From positions 92,804,842-92,868,841 of the forward strand of contig CM043953.1 in the NCBI GenBank assembly GCA_014529385.2: DNA of 64,000 nt, read 5' to 3'. Below are positions 33,712 to 46,200 of this stretch, in pieces (position 1 is the stretch's first letter; each line of letters begins with the position of its first letter). The notes under the pieces were generated by a model, which was not told the origin of the DNA, ran no database searches, and worked only from the letters and a program-made list of their open reading frames with translations. A program made the translations under genes and the position numbers. Origin of the DNA: Adiantum capillus-veneris (lineage: Eukaryota > Streptophyta > Polypodiopsida > Polypodiales > Pteridaceae).

Positions 33712-34548
33712 GTGAAGGGAACCCACAAGGGTTTACACAAGAAGAGAGGAGCCAGTGTGAACAGGAATTGGAAAAGTTGGAAATGAGCTGTCCCTGCATG
33801 ATGTGGGCATACTGGGGTCCAGTATTTTAAACATATCACCTCAATCGTAGCCCCAAATAAAAAAATAAAAATATGGGCAGAAACTTCAGCTCATTAGCTA
33901 CGATTTTCATTTTAAAATCATTCTCCAATTCGGATTGGAACCTTGTGTAAAAAATTCATCAAAATAGGGTCCATTTATGGCAGCAAAAGTCTTCATGTGG
34001 TCTCCTTAGCCTTGACTTTCATTTAATTCCCAAGGACACCTCATGCCATATGAAAGCATGACATTTCTCCTTGACAAAGTTTTGTAACCATGCTTGCAAT
34101 AATGCATTAAAATAAGTGTATCTTTGAAATCATGCCATCTAGTGTCCCACTAGGATTTGATTCTCTCCTAGTAGCTATTTAAAAAGAAATATAAGAAAAG
34201 TATAAAAAAATACATAGAATATATATATATTGGAGTTTACCCTAGATATAGGATCTAGCTAGGGTGTGAGATGATAATGAAATAGTAGAAATAAAGAATC
34301 AATGCTTTTTGCCCCAAGTTAAAGAGGCGGAGCTATTGACACTTTTCCCATCACTTTTCCCATAGTATTTTTTGATGGTAAAGTAAGAATACATTACCCT
34401 TGAGATAAATAATAAGATGAGATAGAAAGCTTATTTTTATACTTACATATGCATATGTACATTATAGGAAATATAATTATGTATCTAAAAAGTTACAAGA
34501 TATCTCTTGTAGCATGTGTTCCCACTATGTACATGTCACAGCACGACA

Positions 34549-35012
34549 ACGTAGTATGTCTCCAAGGTCATTTTGACTTACTGAGCAAAGTTTGACATCA
34601 TGAATGTGATCAACATGCTACAAGGACCCTACGTATTAAGTTTCAAGTCATTTGGATACCATTTGCATCATTATAGGACATCCTACTCATTTGTATACCA
34701 AGAAGACTAAAATAGTCCAAAATTGCACTTTTTGGTGTCTAAATCAAAATCCAAGCACATAGCTGTAATGTACAGGTCATAAGCTATCATCATGTCAAGT
34801 TTCAAATCATTCTAATGAAAAAAACATACTACGCATAGGATATCTTTAGGCTTATTTTGCAGCACAGATCCTACTGTTTTCACTTGCAGGGCATCCTTAG
34901 TCCCTCTTGAGCTCATGTTTCAATTTTCCAGTCAATTGGATAGTTAAAACTCAGTTTTATCAGCTAATCTGTAAAGAAAGCTAACTTTGGGCTACTGAGT
35001 GCAACAGGATCC
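34549..35012. repeat. Palindromic motif array, right part
   Basis: Second half of the palindrome split by E4, followed by weaker copies near 34676 and 34829. The stretch leads directly into the coding region at 35013 and may be its 5' leader. Confidence 0.45.
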
Positions 35013-38000
35013 ATGGCAGCTGCTAAGTCACCAGCAAAGAAGAAAAGAATGACCAACAAGGACTACCTGGATGAGATGGAGCCATTTAAAATACCATCAG
35101 GAATCATAAAGCCCACTACTACTTGGTTACAAAGCAACTTACTTGAAGCAAACGACCTCAGAATATACCAAGGCATGTTCAAAGACCCGGAGGGAAATGC
35201 CATAGAGCTGCCAATGACACCACAGGAACTTAATGAGTTCACCAGAAAGCCAGAGATAGTGTCTATCTGGGAAATATTAGACTTACACAATTATTTTGAG
35301 GCTTTGCCAACAGGAATTGACATTCAGAGAGTCTGGGAATTTGTCACCACAATAAAGGAGAATGGCATATCCAAGGTGACAGATCTGCAAGGAAAGAACA
35401 GAGTGATTGTAATCACGCCAGGGGTGGTTGCAAGTGCCTTGAACCTCTCTAATGTAGGAGATAGTGTCAACAAGAGGCGAGAAGAGGTGAAGGTATACAA
35501 GGAAACCAAGAAGAACTAGACCTTCGAGGATATTGCGGATCCAATGGTGGCAACCATGTGCCAACTTTACAACCAATATTTCCATATCTACACCAAGAGG
35601 CCTCAAAAGTACAATGTGCCACCTGCAACAGCAACAATTGGAACAACATTCACATGGGCAATGAAGAAAAGCATCCCGGGAGAGATAGATTATGCGGCAT
35701 ACCTGCAGGACCACATTGTGAGGATGGGAACCAAGAATCCTACATATATTGCAGCAGGGGAGATGGTCACAAAGGTGATATGTGAAGCTCTACATGCTAG
35801 GGGCCAGTGGCCTCTTCCTCCATCACAGAATGAGTGGTTGAAGCTGACAGAAGACAAGGAAGAAGAGAAACCTACAGCTCCCAGGGCAACCACCAGACTG
35901 AAAAGAAGGTTAGAGACAGTAGAAGAAGAGCCACCTCAGCCAAAGAAAGGAGAGAAAGCTACCATTCAGATACCAGCAAAAGAGACAAAATCCCAGAAGG
36001 CCGCTCTTCTAGAGAGGCTGATGGAGAGTTTCAGAGCCCAAAGAATGCTTAAAGGAGATCTAAACGAATTATGGCAACCCTCACTTGAGGCCATGTCTGG
36101 ATCTTCTCGAAGGACTAATCGGGATCACTTCGAAGATTATATAAAGAATTTCGAGATCCTAGATGCGACGGCCGAGAATATTCCAATCATACCTTTTACC
36201 GAAGAAGAGGTTGCTAATGTGAGTCGGCAGCTATTAGAAGAGCAGGAAGGTGAAGAGCGAGAGAGGAAAACAAAGGCTGATCGAGACTTCAAAAAGAAGC
36301 CATCAATACCACCATCAAGCCGTGAGTCCAATCCTCCACCATCACCACCTCCTCCTAGTCCTCCTCAACCACGACAAACTGAGGAGTTGAGTAAATCTGA
36401 GAAGCAACAAGACTCCAAGAAATAAGAGGACAAAGAGAAAGAGCAGAAGGAAGAATTTGAATCAAAGCCTAAGAAGCAAGATCCGAAAGCAAAAAACTAT
36501 GGAATATTCCTGGATCTCCTAGCAGCTAGATACACCCAAGAAGAGGTAGCTCATACAGCTTTCAATTGTCAACCCCTGAACCAAAAGAAGACATGCTAAG
36601 ACCTCGTTTGGTGGAGCTAAAAGAGATTGCAACAGATACCATGGATTTGCAACCACAAGCCAAAGATTGGGAAGAAGTGATGCAGAAACTGCAAGGATTA
36701 AGAGCCAGATCAGTGGCCAAAGAGATTGAGTATGAAGGGCTGAGGTTGAGTGAAGAAAAGGTGAAGGTAGAAGTGGAAACACTTCAGCAGCAGTAAAGTC
36801 AAGAGAAAATGCACAGCCAGGCACAGCTGCAAGCTGAACTAGAAGCAGCATTGAAGAAATGTCAAGAGTTAGAAAGCCAAAACCGAGAAACCAATCAGAA
36901 GCTGATGAAATCTGAAGAAGAATACCAAAAAATGGGCAATGCTATGACTGAAGCAGAAAAGGAAAGGGATGGCCTCACCCTATAGCTGGTGGAAGAGTCA
37001 AAACAGGTTAAGAGCTTGAAAGAGGCCAAGGACAAGGTTGAAATATCACATGAGGCTAGCCAAGATGAGTTGATTGAACTAAAGGACCAAATCAAAGTGA
37101 AAGATCAAACAATTGAGAGGTTGAGAACATCTCCGGGCAGAGCAAGAGCTGCAGCTGCAACTAGCACTAGACAAGATAAAGATGTGTTTGAAGAACAAAT
37201 GATAGAACTTCAAAAAGAGTTGACGCTTGAAAAGAGGCACAGAGTGATGCTAGCAGAGGGATCAATGGTGATACAAAGCAGATTGGAAGATGATAACAAA
37301 TCATTGAAAGAAGAATTGGTTAACCTTCAGAAAAGACTAGAAGTTGATACAAAGACACTGCAGACAGAGAATGATGAGGTAAGATAGAAGCTAGAAAAAG
37401 CTGATAGAGTCAATGAAGAACTTAATGACCTATTAGTAGCTGTTGACAGAACAAGCTCAATTAGCAAAATACGACTTACAGAAGCAGTTGGTCGAACTTA
37501 AGAGCCAAACAAGTGAAGAATATCAACAAACTCATGGGCCAGCTGCTATGGAAGGAATTGATATAGAGAATGTGTCATCCCCGGTGGACACAACAATACA
37601 AGAAGACATTCCTGTGGGACCATTATAAGAGCCCCGGGATCTGACACAAGAAGAAGAGGACAATCTACAGAAAGCAATAGAAGCAGCCATAAAAGACACC
37701 GCCAAAGAAGAAATGCAATGGGAGCAGAGGATATTGAAGTCAATGACCATTCAAAAATTAGATGCAAATGTCATTCGACATGAATGGCTACAACCCTCTC
37801 TCCCCTATCCTCTTCTAAAATACGAGGCTGCTACAATCAACAAGAGGATTAAAGAGGAGGCTACAGTGCCACTGTACAATGAAGACATCACCAAACCAGA
37901 AGGTGTTAAGCTCATTGTAGACTCTCAACCAAGATGGAGGAAGGCATGGCTCACTAAATACCCACAGTATTTAGTACATTTGGTATAGGCGCCTAACATG

Positions 38001-38519
38001 ATCAGAGACGACCTCAGCTTTTGCCCTCTACCAAGGATGCGGACATGGGAGGAACATGAACTGCTGAAGAGAAGCCACCCCACGTGGCTCAACTACCCGA
38101 AGCTGCCAGGCTTGAAGGCAGGCGAGAGAATGAGTGAGCAATACATGGTGAAAACCCTAACGGGCGCCATTAAATTGTTCACTGGCTCGCCTCACCTCTC
38201 TTGCATTATGCACAGAAAGATATGTAAAACACTTCTAGCAGTCTTTGAAGTCTTCAAACCGGGACAAGCCACAGACAGCATATTCTTCTTCCAGGACACT
38301 TATAGATGTGTTTATGAACTGTCTGCTCAACCTTGCCATAAGGTGATACATGCCCTCTACCAAAGAATAATGTTCCTGCCCTCATACCATCTCCAAGCCT
38401 TTGAAGAAGCCTTCTACACCGGCTTCTTCACCATCGACACAGATATATTCGGCCCAACATTAGTGGCCCAACATGCATGGTATGAGTCCGTTTTGAAGAT
38501 GCGCGACATCCTCCATTGA
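35013..38519 (+). pseudogene. Large decayed coding region, coiled-coil protein (E7)
   Basis: About 1170 codons read from MAAAKSPAKKKRMTNKDYLDEM to MRDILH with roughly seven stops (for example 35517, 36423, 36794, 36983, 37385, 37626, 37986) and two frame changes (near 36560 and 37440). Several stops could be former glutamine codons. The first 330 residues look globular (ITPGVVASALNLSNVGD, YNVPPATATIGTTFTWAM). Then come a proline-rich linker (SPPPPSPPQPRQ) and a long, highly charged heptad-like region with many E, K, L and Q. The C-terminal 170 residues are globular with conserved-looking W, C and H (PCHKVIHALYQRIMFLP). It lies just before a purine tract and an LTR-like repeat, so it is probably a retroelement structural protein. 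Family not recognised. Confidence 0.5.
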
Positions 38520-38557
38520 AGCAGCGGCTCTACTGTCATGTAGGGGACGACATGAGC

Positions 38558-38571
38558 TAGGAGGGGGGAAG
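38558..38571 (+). other. Polypurine tract of E7
   Basis: GCTAGGAGGGGGGAAG immediately precedes the terminus TGTTAGCT. Confidence 0.5.
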
Positions 38572-39909
38572 TGTTAGCTGAAGACTGGCGGCCACACTCA
38601 ACTGAAGACTGGCAAAATGTCGAGAAAAGAAAGAAATCTTATGTAGTCATTCTCTGATTAAGAAAACCTATAATTTCACTTGTAAATACTTGGGGCTTGC
38701 AGAAGTATCCAATTTTGTATATTATTTTTTGCCATTAGACTGAGTAGGATTTCACTTTGGAACCTGAGGTTTTGTACTTGAAAGGTATATATACCAAATT
38801 TTAACCTTAATGAAAAAAACCCATGTTCGTTCTATGAAGTGTCTGTGTGAAGCGTATTCTATGTATGAGAGAGAGTGAGAGCTTATCTTGACGCTACGCG
38901 CACACTAGTGGTCAGAATCGCGTATGGTGAAGTGCCACGTGCTGCCTCCGAAGAGAGCTACGTGCCAATACCCACATTGCTCGTGTACGACCTAGCTTTG
39001 CGAGATTGACCTGTGAGCTATTTCTAGGGATTCGATAAGCAAACGGTGTCTGTTTTCGTATTTCAGTATATCCACGCATTCGTATTGAGTAGAGCTACAC
39101 ATTAGGCACCTTAGTTTTCAGAAATGTCGACCTGCAAAAACCTGTCAAACATCCTAAGTGATTTTGCACCGGGTGTTTTTGGGTAGGGTTTTGCATTAGG
39201 AAAAATTTGGACTCAAAAATGAGCCTTGTAAGAATTGTTGATGTGGCATAGCTTTCAAAAAGTGGGGATCCGTAAATTTTTTGCAAATAAGATCCAAACT
39301 TGTCGGAGGCTGGATATTTAGAATCTACTCTTCAAATGCTATCTATTGATATATAGCATGCATGTATCGGACATTGCCTCATGTATATCTAGAAAAAAGT
39401 GACTTTAGATTACCGTAACGGTAACAAAACCTGGCTGATTGAAAAAAAATGGCATAACTTTCATAGAAGTTATCCAAACTTTTCGGACTTTGGCTCTTTA
39501 GAATCCATTTTTCAAGAACTTTCCAATGATAGGTCATATCATGGGGTTCTAAGCAATATTTAGAGGGGTCTACCGAGTTGCTTTCTTTTGTACAACTTTG
39601 ATGATGTGGCACTCTTAAAAAGCCCAAAAATGAGTTCAAAATTTTTCTAATGGGTCACGGACCTTAGGTAGAGTGGCCTATTGGTGTTAATAGGATATCC
39701 CTCAAGTTTCGTAACGTTTCGAGACGTCTAATGGGTATGTGGCTCATGGAAGCGTTGTAGAGAATCTCCTCCTGTGCACAATAGTAGGCTGTAACTTAGA
39801 CATTGGGTAGAGACCTCTGTAAGAAGTAGTCAATAGTCGGTCGAGTGTAGGTTGACACCTTATGCTTGTTTCCACACGCCTGCGGGTCAAGTTTCGTCCT
39901 TAGCTAACA
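38572..39909 (+). repeat. LTR-like terminal repeat of E7 (single copy seen)
   Basis: Begins TGTTAGCTGAAG directly after a purine tract and ends CTTAGCTAACA, so the outer eight bases form a perfect short inverted repeat (TGTTAGCT/AGCTAACA), as in LTRs. A TATATATA box sits near 38787. The matching 5' LTR was not found in the window, so this rests on termini and context. Confidence 0.5.
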
Positions 39910-41300
39910 ATTCTTGTTAGGTGAGTTCTCGTTGTGCTGACATCCGTCGCGACGTATCCGCCAACAATTTGTCCAAAACTTCTTGTCCATAGGCTCAATT
40001 AAAAAAAAAAATGGGGAGAGAGAGAGACCCTATTTGCCTACTTTTGAACATTATAGGAAGACCTTATTTGGCTACTTCTAAACATCAAAGGAGACATAAG
40101 AGCGTGATCCCATGGCCCTCATGTTCAGCCTACTACCCAGTCACCAATGACCGGCCTTCTCTCTCTACCTTTCTATCACCCAAGTGTGGTAGATTGGTTA
40201 TGCCCTTTTCCTCTTGAATAACAGGTCTTGAGTTCAACTCTCCTTGCCGGATAGATCTTTAAGGTCTCTTGGGATAGTTTCCTACAACGTTAAAATACTC
40301 TTCTTCTTTTTCGAGACAAGAATCAACCCCAATAGCCACTGAATTTTTGTGCCCACTACAGTTGCTGGAAACTGCTCGAAATCATTACCAACATCTTTGC
40401 ATGATTAATGTGGCGGTCGGTTTTCTTGACCCAGAGAGAGCGTTAGATGGCCAAAGAATAGGCCAAGGTGAATTGGCTCTAAGTGTCAGTAACCACTCCA
40501 AAGTTTGTCATTACAAAAAGAAACCCTAATGGTGGTGAAAATAGGACATATCATTGCCTTGTCATTAGGTAGGTACTAGGCATATTTCGAGGTATGTCAC
40601 AGCTTGCCACCATCACAATCACATGACCGGAACATTAGTTGAGGTCCATGAGGCAGACCAACAGCGAAGTCCAATCACATATTTGGGATAACTTTCGGTC
40701 TAAGAGTAGAAAATCACCATGATGGTTTCATTGTGCTGGAGCCTGAAGGTGCAGAAAGCCCTCATTGCGACTGCAGGAAGGTCAATGCTCACGCCGGAAC
40801 TTTCAGAAGCAAGTAGCCAAGAGTGGTCTTGGTTAAATATCCGGCTTCTTGCCTTCGCGTCTATTGCCAGAAATGGTAGCTTGCAAATTGCCATCGAGCA
40901 ACAATGGCAGAAACTCTCGGACCACCAGCCGGAACCAGCAGCAGCTGCAGCAAACTATGTTTTAGCAGGCATGACGGCCAGCACCCTCCATTTTGGTAGT
41001 TAGCCTTATTGCGCCAGCTGGCATGAAGCTCCGTGTGCCACCCAACGACCTCAGCAAATCCGCAGCCGCCCACTAGGACATGCAAGGTACCTACACAGCG
41101 CTCGTGCAGCCGCCACAAAGAAAAGGGGCTGGCTTTTCGGTGCTGCCTTTTGTGCATGACACTCACACGCGCGCGCGCTAAAAGGACCCGAGACTCCGAG
41201 AGTGACCAGACAATCCAAACCGTCCACATTTGTCAGAATTAGAAATTAAACTTCCTCCGCCCGCAAGCCTCGGGACTAGGTAACACCCAGCCTTTAATGA
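39910..41300. other. Intergenic stretch with no supported gene
   Basis: Only short unsupported frames. It holds the tRNA-like segment at 40183-40250 and otherwise nothing I can assign. Confidence 0.4.
40183..40250 (+). repeat. tRNA-like segment, possible SINE head
   Basis: TGGTAGATTGGTTA resembles a degenerate tRNA A box, and about 40 bases on, GAGTTCAACTC resembles a B box. The anticodon region contains CTCTT and is followed by AACAGGTCTTGAG, similar to plant lysine tRNA. The ends pair poorly, so it is not a working tRNA gene. It may be the 5' part of a tRNA-derived SINE or a tRNA pseudogene. Confidence 0.35.
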
Positions 41301-41304
41301 GGGG

Positions 41305-41803
41305 TCGAAGTGGGCGCACGGCTATCCGGGGGATGTGACCTCAGCACTATCTCCCACAGGCATGGCTTGGATGGGATCAATGGCCCACGCCTGTTTTGGG
41401 GAGCGCGGGCATCGTGGCCCGTTGATCTCATGGTGCACCCCAATTTACCAGTTTGCCCTAAAGCTACCCTGAATTTATAGAGCGACGGTCCGAATCATAA
41501 AACTCCCCCTTCTCCCATTGCTTTCAACGAGCACGCGCAGGTGGGTGGTTAAGGTGATAGGCTTGCAAAGGTGGCGTCTATGGTTCAAGTTCGGGGGATA
41601 AGAGGGGGAGGGGGGGCAGGGGCGCCCGAATTTACAAGTTTTGGTGCGCTCTAATTTACTTGTTTTCCCGAATTTACAAAATTCGCATTGAACGGCTCAT
41701 ATGGCACGCGATCCCCTAAATGGGTGTGGGCCATTGATCCCATCCAGCCCATGCCCGTGTGAGATAGTGAGGAAGGGGATCTGGGGCGTCCGTACCCACT
41801 TGA
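41305..41803. repeat. Imperfect inverted repeat, about 100-bp arms
   Basis: 41305-41408 is the approximate reverse complement of 41704-41803 (core GGATGGGATCAATGGCCCAC against GTGGGCCATTGATCCCATCC). The loop of about 295 bases includes a poly-G run near 41600. It could be a foldback or MITE-like element. No target duplication was identified. Confidence 0.5.
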
Positions 41804-41820
41804 AAACTAAATCCAAACGG

Positions 41821-41936
41821 CGTGCTGGCCTGGTGATCCACCTCAGCAAAAACTAAACCCGGACAGGCATGCCCGCCTGGCGGTCCACCTTAGCAAAAAC
41901 TAAACCCGGATAGGCATGCCCACGTGGCAGGGTTTG
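41821..41936. repeat. Tandem repeat, about 48-bp unit
   Basis: Two and a half units share AGCAAAAACTAAACCCGGA and AGGCATGCCC, with a few substitutions. Adjacent to the inverted repeat on its left. Confidence 0.6.
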
Positions 41937-42234
41937 GGAGGTAAACATGGACGAAAAAGGGATCCACGCTGGTAGGCCACTCAGTGCTTAGAGGGGATCC
42001 CTATCATTTTGCATGCATGCATGAGGGGGGGCATGGGGGGACGCCGAAGCTTCAATCGTTGATGTGCAAGGTATAGCCCACGAGACATGCAGGCAGTTGA
42101 GGACTAGCAAGTGTTCGTGAGGGGTGTTTGTGTTCGAGCCGAGGTTGGCAAGTGCTACATTCTGATGTGCTGAACAAAGAGGGGGAAGGCGAATGCAAGA
42201 CACACACACACACACATGAATGCAATCGATTGCT

Positions 42235-42260
42235 CCCCCCCCCCCCCCCCCCCCCACAGT

Positions 42261-42295
<35 letters not shown>
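42235..42295. repeat. Poly-C (21) and CA-repeat cluster
   Basis: A run of 21 C is followed by ACAGTG and then a CA tract at 42262-42295. A shorter CA tract lies at 42200-42215. Open frames across it are simple-repeat artefacts. Confidence 0.95.
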
Positions 42296-42297
<2 letters not shown>

Positions 42298-42429
42298 TGT
42301 AATAGGTCATCCCCCACACATACACACTCAACCATTTGAATGCATTGTTGTGCTAATGGTTGTGTGACTAGCAGTAAGCACCCCTAAAAATGGGGTGATC
42401 ACCCAGAAAAAAGCCAGGAAAGAGTACTC

Positions 42430-42990
42430 GTGTGGAAGCTACTTCCTCTCGCATGACACGGGCCAACTTCATGCTTCTTGGAGATTTAGCTGAGAGGAGG
42501 GGTATCGAGGGGATACGAAGAGTCAGATACCTGAGTATGTGGATGGGGTCAATGAGGCTCATGAAGAGTTGTTGCCTTCTCAAGAGGAGGGCTTCAACAG
42601 CCCCCCCATGTCTCCTAGTCAAAATTTTCCAGCATCTTCAGCGGTAAGAAGCCCTCGGCTGTTCGTGCATAATCCGCCCACACCTCCTAGCCTCAACAAC
42701 CGCCGGTGAAAGAAGATGGCTAGTTCAAGTGTTGATAATGCCTCCTACAACGAAGAGCTAAGCAATGATCCCAATGGCATAGAAGAGAAAGCACAAGCAA
42801 AGGAAACAAACATTGATCCTTGCAAATTCTATTGAGAGATTGAGCCCCCCGATGGAAGACTAGCACGCCAATGTCGGGCAAGTGAGGATTTCCCCTCGCA
42901 TTTGGCCTTCATATTCAAGAGATTGAGGATGATGACACTGTTGAAGATGATGAAACAGGAAACAGAAGGAAGACAACAACTCAGAGTAGG
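42430..42990 (+). pseudogene. Unrecognised coding region, left part (split by E8)
   Basis: Plus-strand frames with coding-like composition: YVDGVNEAHEELLPSQEEGF, then NSPPMSPSQNFPASSAV and PTPPSLNN, a stop, then MASSSVDNASYNEELSND, and later an acidic EIEDDDTVEDDETG. It is rich in serine, proline and acidic residues, suggesting a disordered region. The copia element E8 follows. Related coding sequence on the same strand seems to resume at 47956. Product unknown. Confidence 0.35.
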
Positions 42991-43215
42991 AAGAAGATGG
43001 AGATGGAGAAGACACAGAGCTTGCGTACAAGATCTCTGTAGTTTATCTCTCTGTATTGGAATAATAGAGTATACAAACTCAGAGCTACAAAGCTTATATG
43101 AAACCCTAAGAGATAAGGTGTCCTTTCACACCTGATGTCCAGGGGGAAAAACCCAGTGGGAGAAAAGTGCCCCTGGTAAAGCGCGTATACACACTAACAC
43201 TACTATATGTCTACA
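42990..43215 (-). repeat. E8 copia 3' LTR (left end uncertain)
   Basis: The minus-strand start TGTAGACATATAG at 43215 is preceded by the purine tract CTACAGGGGGGATT (43216-43229). The outer end could be near 43022 (TGCGTACAAG), but no second LTR was found to fix it. Confidence 0.5.
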
Positions 43216-43262
43216 AATCCCCCCTGTAGTGATAGTGTGAATCCGTACAAGGTAGCAGATCA

Positions 43263-46200
43263 TCATGTGTATGAGAGTAAGCCCAAAGCTTTTCGGAAAG
43301 CTTCAAACTTTTCTCGTGATAACGCCTTCGTAAATAGATCTGCAATGTTATTCTGTGTAGGACAGTAAGTTAGTGTGATCTCCCCTGCATGTAGCCTTTC
43401 CCTGACATAGTGGTAGTGAACCTCTATGTGCTTTGTTCTTGCATGAAATATTGGATTCCTTGCAACTTCCATACCACTCTGACTGTCAGTGAAAATGGAA
43501 GTGGGTGCCTGTTGACACTCACAAAGATCTTCCAATAACCTGCGTATCCATACACAATCAACTGTTGCCGTGAAAGCTGCCCTGTACTCAACTTCACAAG
43601 TTGATGTAGCCACTGTGGGTTGCTTCTTGCTTAGCCAAGATATACATGCATTTCCCAAGAAAAAACAATTGCCACTTGTGGAATGTCGTGTGTCAAAATC
43701 ACCAGCCCAATCTGAATCGCTGTAACCAAGAAGTTGCATAGAACTGTGCTTTCCATACATATCCCCCCTTGGAAAGAACATGGCAAGCTTAGGGGTACCT
43801 GAAAGGTAACGAAGTATGCGCTTCACAGCCTGCCAATGATGCATACCTGGGCTGTGCATAAATCTGCTTGCTTGTGAAACCCCAAATTGAATGTCTAGAC
43901 GAGTGTTGCCTGTCAAATATATCAAGCAACCAACGGCTGCTGCATAAGTATGTACATCAAAAGGTTCTCCAGCATCGTGCATGCTCAACTTTGATCCAAT
44001 TTCTACGGGTGTAGAGATTGGCTTACAATTTTGCATACCAAACTTGTCCAAAATTTTATGCAAATATTTTGCCTGCAACATGTATATGCCATCCTCTGAT
44101 TGCACAAACTGAATACCCAAGTAATAATGTAGCAAACCAAGATCAGACATCTCAAAGGTTTTTCTCAAAGCATCTTTAAACGCTTCAATTTCATCTGCAT
44201 TATTTCCTGTAAGAAGAATATCATCCACATAAAGTGTTAGCATAATGAGAACTCCGTCTCTCTTTTTGACATACAAAGTACTTTTTGTTGGACTATTCTG
44301 AAATCCCTGGCCAATCAAATAAGTATGTATCTTCTCATACCATGCTCTTGGAGCCTATTTGAGACCATACAAAGATTTAAGCAATCTACATACCTTTTGC
44401 TCTTGACCTTTTACAACAAAACCACTTGGTTGACTTACATAAACTTCTTCCTGCAAATCACCATTCAAAAAAGCAGTTTTGATATCCAACTGATGCACTT
44501 TCCAACCATGATGAGCAGCAATTGCAACTAGTGATCTAACTGTGGACGCACGAGAAGTAGGAGCAAAGGTTTCATCATAATCTATGCCTTTCTGTTGCGC
44601 ATAGCCTTTTGCCACAAGCCTTGCTTTGTACCTGTCAACAATACCATCTTGTTTCCTTTTTACCTTAAAAACCCGGCCCACTTTGTACCAATAGGCTTTT
44701 TACCTGTAGGCAAATCCACTAGATCCCATGTATGATTCTTATGAATAGAATCAATTTCTTGCTGTATAGAATCTTTCCACTGAACACACTCTAAAGCTTG
44801 TTCAAACGAATCAGGCTCATCTGCATCACAAAGAGTGCTAAAGCAAGCCAAATCTACTTGCTCTCTACCAAAAGTAGTACCAGCACGTGTTTTTCGTGGC
44901 AACGGTGCATCCAACTTGCTATCCTGCAAAGTTTTCTGAACCCATTTAGGCAAGGTTCTTTCTTCCCTGAGAACTTCTTGCTCTTCACGCACAATTTCCT
45001 CTACATCATGAGGTGTCACATGCTGATCAAAAGATTGATCAAGATTATCAACCTGTTGTGATTCTTGATTCTCCACAAAAGAAGGAAGCAAACCTTCAAA
45101 TACATCATGTGTCTGCATATGCGGTACATCAAAAGCAACCATAGGTTGAGCAGTATTTTCTGCAAAAATTACATCACGACTTTCAAAAATCTTGTTTGTA
45201 GCAGGATTGTAAAGTCTATAACCTTTACTTCCACTACTGTACCCCACAAATATACATTTGATTGCCTTATCATCAAGCTTCCCACGTAACTACTGAGGGA
45301 TGTGAGCATAAGCAAGACAACCAAAAACACGAAGATAACTGACTGAAGGTTTTCTGTCATACCAAGCTTCAAATGGAGTGATGGTCTTCAAGGCACGAGT
45401 AGGACACCTGTTCAAAACATGTGTTGCACAAGCAACTGCCTCCATCCATAGCTTATGAGGCAAACTCTTAGCCTTGAGCATACATCTAGCCGTCTCCATT
45501 AAAGACCTGTTCTTCCTTTCTGCAACATCATTCTGTTGTGGTGGGTATGGCATAGTGCATTGGTGTTTAATGTCTTTCTTTCCCAAAAAATCCTTAAATG
45601 CACGTGACATGTATTCACCTCCTCGATCAGTACGAAGAGTCTGTACTTTGCAACCTGTTTCATTTTCACGAAGAGTCTGTACTTTGCAACCTGTTTCATT
45701 TTCAACCATGGCGACATAATGTTGAAAAACTGCAAACACATCTGACTTTTCTTTGAGTGGATACACCCAACAAAACCTGGAAAATTCATCAATGAAGGTC
45801 ACAAAATAAAGGCTGTTTCCTATAGATGGCGTCCTCATAGGACCACATACATCATTGTGTACAAGCTGCAACTTTCGTGTCTCTCTAACTGAACCATCCT
45901 GCGAAAATGCTAATCTATGCATCTTTCCAAGAACGCAACCTTCACATACATGTCTTGGTGGCATCTCCAATAAAGACAAATCATGCACCATATTATGACG
46001 TTGTAAAGTCATCAAACTGCCATAACTAACATGCCCAAATCTAGCATGCCACAACTCAGCATCCTGCATGGCCTGAGTCTTTGTTTCTGCAATACATACC
46101 TGAATCTGCTTTTCATAACGATCTAGCACAAATAGTCCATTTTCCAGCGTACCTGTAGTGATAAGAGAATAACCATTCTCTCGATCTCGTACAACACATC

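Larger units (their letters stand above)
24503..34548 (-). mobile_element. Ty3 LTR retrotransposon E4 (10.05 kb)
   Basis: Two 2017-bp LTRs (24503-26519 and 32532-34548), starting TGTCGAGAAA and ending GCACGACA on the plus strand, flanked by ACGT duplications (24499-24502 and 34549-34552). Removing the element restores the interrupted palindrome, which verifies the ends. Minus-strand order is 5' LTR with microproteins B and A, primer site, gag, protease, linker, reverse transcriptase-RNase H, integrase, polypurine tract, 3' LTR. Stops and frame changes in gag-pol suggest a non-autonomous copy, although the LTRs are almost identical. Confidence 0.92.
32532..34548 (-). repeat. E4 5' LTR
   Basis: Active-side LTR for the minus-strand element. 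A TATA box (CCTTTTATAG at 33702-33711; CTATAAAAGG on the minus strand) lies upstream of the two microprotein ORFs, so both fall in the predicted transcribed R/U5 part at the extreme 5' end of the element RNA. Confidence 0.93.

Noticed and set aside
40183-40250. Functional tRNA-Lys gene
   Set aside because: Acceptor and anticodon stems do not pair well and the A box is degenerate.
41988-42335. Glycine/cysteine-valine repeat proteins
   Set aside because: Translations of poly-C and CA tracts.
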